The notes below the pieces were generated by a model. That model did not search any database. It saw nothing but the letters and a program-made list of their open reading frames with translations, and had not been told where the DNA came from. Shown in pieces: positions 4,987-8,322 of a DNA stretch of 8,322 bases (its first letter is position 1; each line of letters opens with the position of its first letter). The translations under genes and the position numbers were made by a program. The stretch is from JAAFHS01 sp031396505 (GTDB taxonomy: Bacteria; Pseudomonadota; Alphaproteobacteria; Rhodobacterales; Rhodobacteraceae), in contig JANNKX010000404.1 of assembly GCA_031396505.1 (NCBI GenBank), positions 1 through 8,322 of the forward strand. Direction: 5' to 3'.

Positions 4987-5625
4987 ATGGCTCTGGCACG
5001 GCGAACCTATCGGCGCGAAGGCGAAGAACGGCGGCGCGAGGCGTTGATTGCCGCCGCCCTTGACCTTGTGACCGAAGGCGGGCCCGCCGCGGCCACGGTG
5101 CGCGCCATCGCCGAACGCGCCGGGGTGACACCCGGCCTGATCCGGCACTACTTTTCGGGCAAAGAAGAACTTTCCCGCGCGGCCTATGCGGCGATGATGG
5201 CGCGGATGGTGATTGATAACCAAGCGACCATTGATGCGGTCCAGGGCGATGCAACCACGCGTTTCGCGGTCTGCGTTGTGGCATGGTTGCGTCTTGCCGA
5301 AAAAGACCCGAATGGCGTGGTGGTCTGGGCGGGCTTCATTCGCTATATCCGGTCCGATCCGGCGATGCGTGATGTCCACGGCGCCACCTACCGGGCCTTT
5401 CGCGACCAGTGGGAATACCTGATCGCGGCCCTGCCGGGGCGGGCCGGCAAACCTGATAACCGCGCCCTTGCCACAGCCTGCAATGCCGTGATCGACGGGC
5501 TATGGCTGGAAGGGTCATTGCAGCCGGAAATGCTGGATCAGGCGGAAATCGAACGGATCGGACTTGACGCCATTGGTGCTATTCTGGGAATTGATCTGAA
5601 AGGCGCTTTGCCAAAGGAGACATGA
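4987..5625 (+). CDS. TetR-family transcriptional regulator (BetI-like), probable repressor of the aruHI-type genes
   Basis: This 212-residue DNA-binding protein has a TetR N-terminal domain at about 14-62. The helix-turn-helix is clear: TVRAIAERAGVTPGLIRHYFSGKEEL at 37-62, with the near-invariant G46-V, the recognition helix at about 48-54 and the Y55-F56-x-x-K59-E60-E61-L62 signature. The longer C-terminal ligand domain (about 80-205) resembles the BetI type, including CNAVIDGLWLEGSL. Its ligand is not readable; arginine or 2-ketoarginine is a guess from context. The stop codon is one base from the aminotransferase start, so the genes are almost certainly co-transcribed, and an inverted repeat lies just upstream. 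The start at 4987 has only a weak ribosome site (GGATGG, 4974-4979), which would suit a low-level repressor. P. aeruginosa is known instead to control its aruHI genes with the AruR/AruS two-component system. Confidence 0.92.
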   Translation: MALARRTYRREGEERRREALIAAALDLVTEGGPAAATVRAIAERAGVTPGLIRHYFSGKEELSRAAYAAMMARMVIDNQATIDAVQGDATTRFAVCVVAWLRLAEKDPNGVVVWAGFIRYIRSDPAMRDVHGATYRAFRDQWEYLIAALPGRAGKPDNRALATACNAVIDGLWLEGSLQPEMLDQAEIERIGLDAIGAILGIDLKGALPKET

Positions 5626-5626
5626 C

Positions 5627-6808
5627 ATGCGATTTGCCCCGGTGACAGAACGGCTTGCGGGTCTTGGCGGGGCAAAATGGGCGGTCCATGCGCGGGCGCG
5701 GACGATGCGGGCAGCCGGGCACCCCATCATCGAGCTGACAATCGGCGAGCCGGATGTGGGCACGCCGCCAGAATTGCTGCAGGCCGCGTCGGATGCGATG
5801 ACGGCGGGGCGCATGGGGTATTCCAACGGGCAGGGCGAGCCGGGCTTGGTGCAGGCGCTGGCGGCGCGGTACACAGCAAGGCGCGGGCGGCGGATCACCC
5901 CATCGCAGGTCATGGCGTGGCCGGGCACGCAGACAGTGCTGTTTGGCGTCATGTCCACCCTTCTGGGTCCGGGGGATGAGGTGCTGGTCGGTGATCCGAT
6001 GTACGCGACCTATGAAGGCGTGATTGCATCCACCGGGGCCACAATGGTGCCTGTCCCCCTGCGCCCGGAAGCGGGTTTCCGGATGCAAGCGACGGATGTG
6101 GCGCAGCGCATCACGGATCGGTCCCGCGTGTTGTTCCTGAACACGCCGCACAACCCGACCGGCGCGGTCCTGCGCGAGGCAGATATCGTGGCCTTGGGGC
6201 GGCTCGCGATCAAGCATGATCTGTGGATCGTCTGCGACGAGGTCTATGAGGAAATGGTGTTTGACGGCGTGCCTTTCGCCTCGCCCTTGTCGGACCCTGC
6301 GTTGGCAAAACGGGTGGTGGTTGCGGCGTCGATCTCGAAATCACACGCCGCCCCCGGTTTCCGGTCCGGCTGGTGCGTGGGGCCAGAGGTGTTCGTGCAA
6401 CGCGCCCTGCCCCTGGCCGAGACGATGCTGTTTGGCAATCAGCCGTTCATCGCGGATGCAACCGCACTTGCCGTATCCAGACCATCACCCGTTGCCGCAG
6501 GGATGGTGGAACGCTTTGCCCGCCGCGCGGGGTTGCTAGCCGATGGGCTGGCGGGCGTGCCGGGGTGTGTTGTGCATCGACCCGAGGCGGGCATGTTCGC
6601 GCTGATCGACGTGCGCGCCCATGGATTGAGCGGTGAGGCGTTTGCGATGGCCCTGCTGGAAGCGACAGGCGTAGCCGTGATGCCGGGCGAAAGCTTCGGG
6701 CGGACATTGGCGGGCTGGTTGCGCGTGTCGCTGACGCAGCCGGATGCAATGATCGCAGAGGCCGCTGCGCGGATTGCAGGCTTTGTCCAAGCGCAGGTGG
6801 CAGCGTGA
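5627..6808 (+). CDS. aruH: PLP-dependent aminotransferase, probable arginine:pyruvate transaminase (AruH-like)
   Basis: This 393-residue class I/II (fold type I) aminotransferase has intact pyridoxal-phosphate residues: N176 in HNPTG, D204 and Y207 in CDEVYEE, the Schiff-base lysine K238 in SISKSH, and the substrate carboxylate arginine R366 in WLRVSL. General aminotransferase identity is certain. The AruH assignment rests on resemblance as I remember it (the MYATYEGV segment, HDLWIVCDEVYEEMVFDG, the SKSHA active-site loop) and on the next gene, which looks like AruI. AruH transfers the amino group of L-arginine to pyruvate, giving 2-ketoarginine and alanine. The ribosome site AAGGAG lies inside the end of the TetR gene, 8 bases before the ATG, and the start is one base past that stop. 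A role with another cationic or aromatic amino acid cannot be excluded. Confidence 0.85.
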   Translation: MRFAPVTERLAGLGGAKWAVHARARTMRAAGHPIIELTIGEPDVGTPPELLQAASDAMTAGRMGYSNGQGEPGLVQALAARYTARRGRRITPSQVMAWPGTQTVLFGVMSTLLGPGDEVLVGDPMYATYEGVIASTGATMVPVPLRPEAGFRMQATDVAQRITDRSRVLFLNTPHNPTGAVLREADIVALGRLAIKHDLWIVCDEVYEEMVFDGVPFASPLSDPALAKRVVVAASISKSHAAPGFRSGWCVGPEVFVQRALPLAETMLFGNQPFIADATALAVSRPSPVAAGMVERFARRAGLLADGLAGVPGCVVHRPEAGMFALIDVRAHGLSGEAFAMALLEATGVAVMPGESFGRTLAGWLRVSLTQPDAMIAEAAARIAGFVQAQVAA

Positions 6809-8322
6809 CCACGGTCGGGCAGGCGCTGGTGGCGGGGCTTGCCGCGCGCGGGGTCACGGTCGTGTTCGGCATTCCGGGTGTGCATACGGTAGAATTGTAT
6901 CGCGGGCTGGCAGGTTCGGGCGTGCGGCATGTAACGGTGCGCCATGAACAAGGGGCGGGCTTTGCCGCCGATGGCTATGCACGGGCGATGGGCAAGCCGG
7001 GGGTCGCGTTTGTTATCACCGGGCCGGGACTGACGAATGCGATCACGGCAATGGGGCAGGCACGCGCGGATTCGATCCCGATACTGGTGATTTCGGGGGT
7101 GAACCAGCGCGCGTCATTGGGCAGGGGCTTGGGCCTTTTGCATGAACTGCCGGATCAGGCGGGGATGATGGCGGCGCTGTGCCCAACGTTCCGGGTGAAT
7201 GCGCCGGATGATCTGGGGCCGGTGCTGGACGCGGCCTTTGCCGCAATGCTGGGCGGGCGGCCGGGGCCAGTGCATATCGAGGTACCAACGGATGTGATGC
7301 CGTTGGCTTGTGTGGTGCCCGCAATCGCCGATCCGATCCCGCGTCCCGCACCGGACAGGGCGGCGGTCGAGGCTGCCCGTCTGCGACTGGCATCCGCGCG
7401 CCGCCCCGTGATTCTGGCGGGGGGCGGGGCTGTCCGGTACGCGGCGGCGGTTCGGGACTTGGCTGAAGGGTTGGATGCGCCCGCAGTATTGACCACGAAT
7501 GCGCGCGGCATCATGCATCGGCATCCGCTGGTGGTGCCAGCCTCGCCATCGCTGGATGCCGTGCGGGCGTTGATTGGGCAGGCGGATCAGGTGCTGGCTT
7601 TGGGCACGGAGTTTGGCCCGACGGATTACGACATGTATGTGCGCGGCGGGTTTCCGGCTGTGTCGGGAATGATCCGCGTGGATGTTTGTGCTGACCAGTT
7701 GGCACGGCATCCGGCGGCGGTGGCGGTGCGGGGGGACGTCGGCGATGTGCTGGCCCTGCTGGGCGGATTTGCGACGCAGGCGGATGGTGCGGCGCGGGCG
7801 AAGGCGGCACGGGACGCGGCCTTTGCGGAAATCACCCCGGATTTCCGCGCGCATGTGGATTTGTTGCGCGTGGTGACCGAAGCAATGCCCGATGCGATCA
7901 TCGTGGGTGACAGCACGCAGCCGGTTTACGCAGGCAATCTGTATCACGATGCCGCCTTTCCGGGTGCCTGGTTCAATGCGGCGACGGGTTTTGGTGCGCT
8001 TGGCTTTGCCCCCGGTGCCGCCGTGGGAGCTGCCATCGGGTCGGGCTGCCCGGTGATCTGCCTGATTGGCGATGGTGGTTTGCAATTCAGCCCCGGTGAG
8101 TTGCGCACAGCCGTGGATGAGCGTCTGCCCATCACCTACATCGTCTGGAACAATGCAGGCTTTGGCGAGATTGCATCGGCCATGCGCGAGGTTGGGGCAA
8201 CGGTGATCGGCTGCGATCCATCACCCCTGAAGATGGCCGACTTCGCGGCGGCCTGCGATCTGCCCTTTGTCAGCATCGCGCCGGATATGGCCGCGTTAAA
8301 GGCGGCACTGCTGCGGCCCGCA
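6805..8322 (+). CDS. aruI: thiamine-diphosphate decarboxylase, probable 2-ketoarginine (5-guanidino-2-oxopentanoate) decarboxylase, AruI-like; 3' end off the right edge
   Basis: The window holds 506 codons with no stop; relatives run roughly 530-560, so only the last part is missing. The three domains of the acetolactate synthase/benzoylformate decarboxylase superfamily are in order. The first is the PYR domain (about 1-165) with the activating glutamate E48 in RHEQGAGFAADGYARA, then a central domain (about 185-315). The third is the diphosphate-binding domain with G422-D423-G424-G425 and N449-N450, the GDG-to-NN metal motif. The N-terminal block VFGIPGVHTVELYRGL and the ITGPGLTN and LGLLHELPDQ segments match my memory of AruI much better than acetolactate synthase. 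It would turn 2-ketoarginine into 4-guanidinobutyraldehyde and CO2. The GTG start overlaps the aminotransferase stop in a GTGA junction, with AGGTGG (6795-6800) 4 bases before it, indicating translational coupling. Confidence 0.88.
   Translation, partial: MTTVGQALVAGLAARGVTVVFGIPGVHTVELYRGLAGSGVRHVTVRHEQGAGFAADGYARAMGKPGVAFVITGPGLTNAITAMGQARADSIPILVISGVNQRASLGRGLGLLHELPDQAGMMAALCPTFRVNAPDDLGPVLDAAFAAMLGGRPGPVHIEVPTDVMPLACVVPAIADPIPRPAPDRAAVEAARLRLASARRPVILAGGGAVRYAAAVRDLAEGLDAPAVLTTNARGIMHRHPLVVPASPSLDAVRALIGQADQVLALGTEFGPTDYDMYVRGGFPAVSGMIRVDVCADQLARHPAAVAVRGDVGDVLALLGGFATQADGAARAKAARDAAFAEITPDFRAHVDLLRVVTEAMPDAIIVGDSTQPVYAGNLYHDAAFPGAWFNAATGFGALGFAPGAAVGAAIGSGCPVICLIGDGGLQFSPGELRTAVDERLPITYIVWNNAGFGEIASAMREVGATVIGCDPSPLKMADFAAACDLPFVSIAPDMAALKAALLRPA

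Noticed and set aside
7114..8085. Long minus-strand open frame of 323 codons opposite the AruI-like gene
   Set aside because: The plus-strand frame carries intact thiamine-diphosphate enzyme motifs; the antisense frame is His/Arg-rich without any recognised motif.
6805..8322. Acetolactate synthase (IlvB) as the identity of the thiamine-diphosphate enzyme
   Set aside because: The N-terminal VFGIPGVHTVELYRGL block and the HELPDQ loop fit AruI, no small regulatory subunit gene is seen, and the upstream gene is an AruH-like aminotransferase.
1..8322. Possible CRISPR array, tRNA, intact insertion sequence, toxin-antitoxin pair or phage defence genes
   Set aside because: I found no regularly spaced repeats, cloverleaf sequence, transposase motif, or proteins of such families on either strand.

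Overview
The window looks like a chromosomal stretch from a GC-rich alphaproteobacterium, most likely a member of the Rhodobacterales (Roseobacter/Rhodobacter group). The protein styles support this: a class III alcohol dehydrogenase, an I78-type inhibitor lipoprotein, an alphaproteobacterial SH3 protein and a hydroxyacid dehydrogenase ending in PPDQVVPGML. This assignment rests on recalled family features, not on a search. I see no rRNA, tRNA, CRISPR array, intact insertion sequence or phage gene.

Layout. Positions 1-935 (minus) hold most of frmA, the glutathione-dependent formaldehyde dehydrogenase, whose C-terminus runs off the left edge. A small lipoprotein of unknown function (1051-1320, minus) follows. 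Divergent from it is a lipoprotein of the I78 protease-inhibitor family (1522-1812, plus). A 388-base gap (1813-2200) contains a hairpin motif resembling a dispersed repeat, a second hairpin, a strikingly AT-rich block with a promoter-like sequence, and a perfect inverted repeat just beyond the stop of the next gene. That gene (2201-3187, minus) is a D-2-hydroxyacid dehydrogenase, probably a glyoxylate/hydroxypyruvate reductase. Divergent from it is an exported SH3-domain protein (3298-3927, plus), followed by a FieF-like cation diffusion facilitator (3990-4877, plus).

The most coherent unit is at the right end. A TetR/BetI-like regulator (4987-5625), an aminotransferase best matching AruH, arginine:pyruvate transaminase (5627-6808), and a thiamine-diphosphate enzyme best matching AruI, 2-ketoarginine (5-guanidino-2-oxopentanoate) decarboxylase (6805 to beyond the right edge), are packed with a 1-base gap and a 4-base GTGA overlap. 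Together they would convert L-arginine to 2-ketoarginine and then to 4-guanidinobutyraldehyde, the first two steps of the arginine transaminase pathway. A long imperfect inverted repeat at 4910-4955 lies directly upstream and is a candidate regulator operator, a terminator for the transporter gene, or both.

Most of the window is ordinary metabolic and envelope housekeeping. Points worth a second look are the TetR-controlled aru-type operon with its inverted repeat, the apparent Glu-to-Gly change at the catalytic acid position of the hydroxyacid dehydrogenase, and the AT-rich, promoter-bearing gap at 1813-2200.
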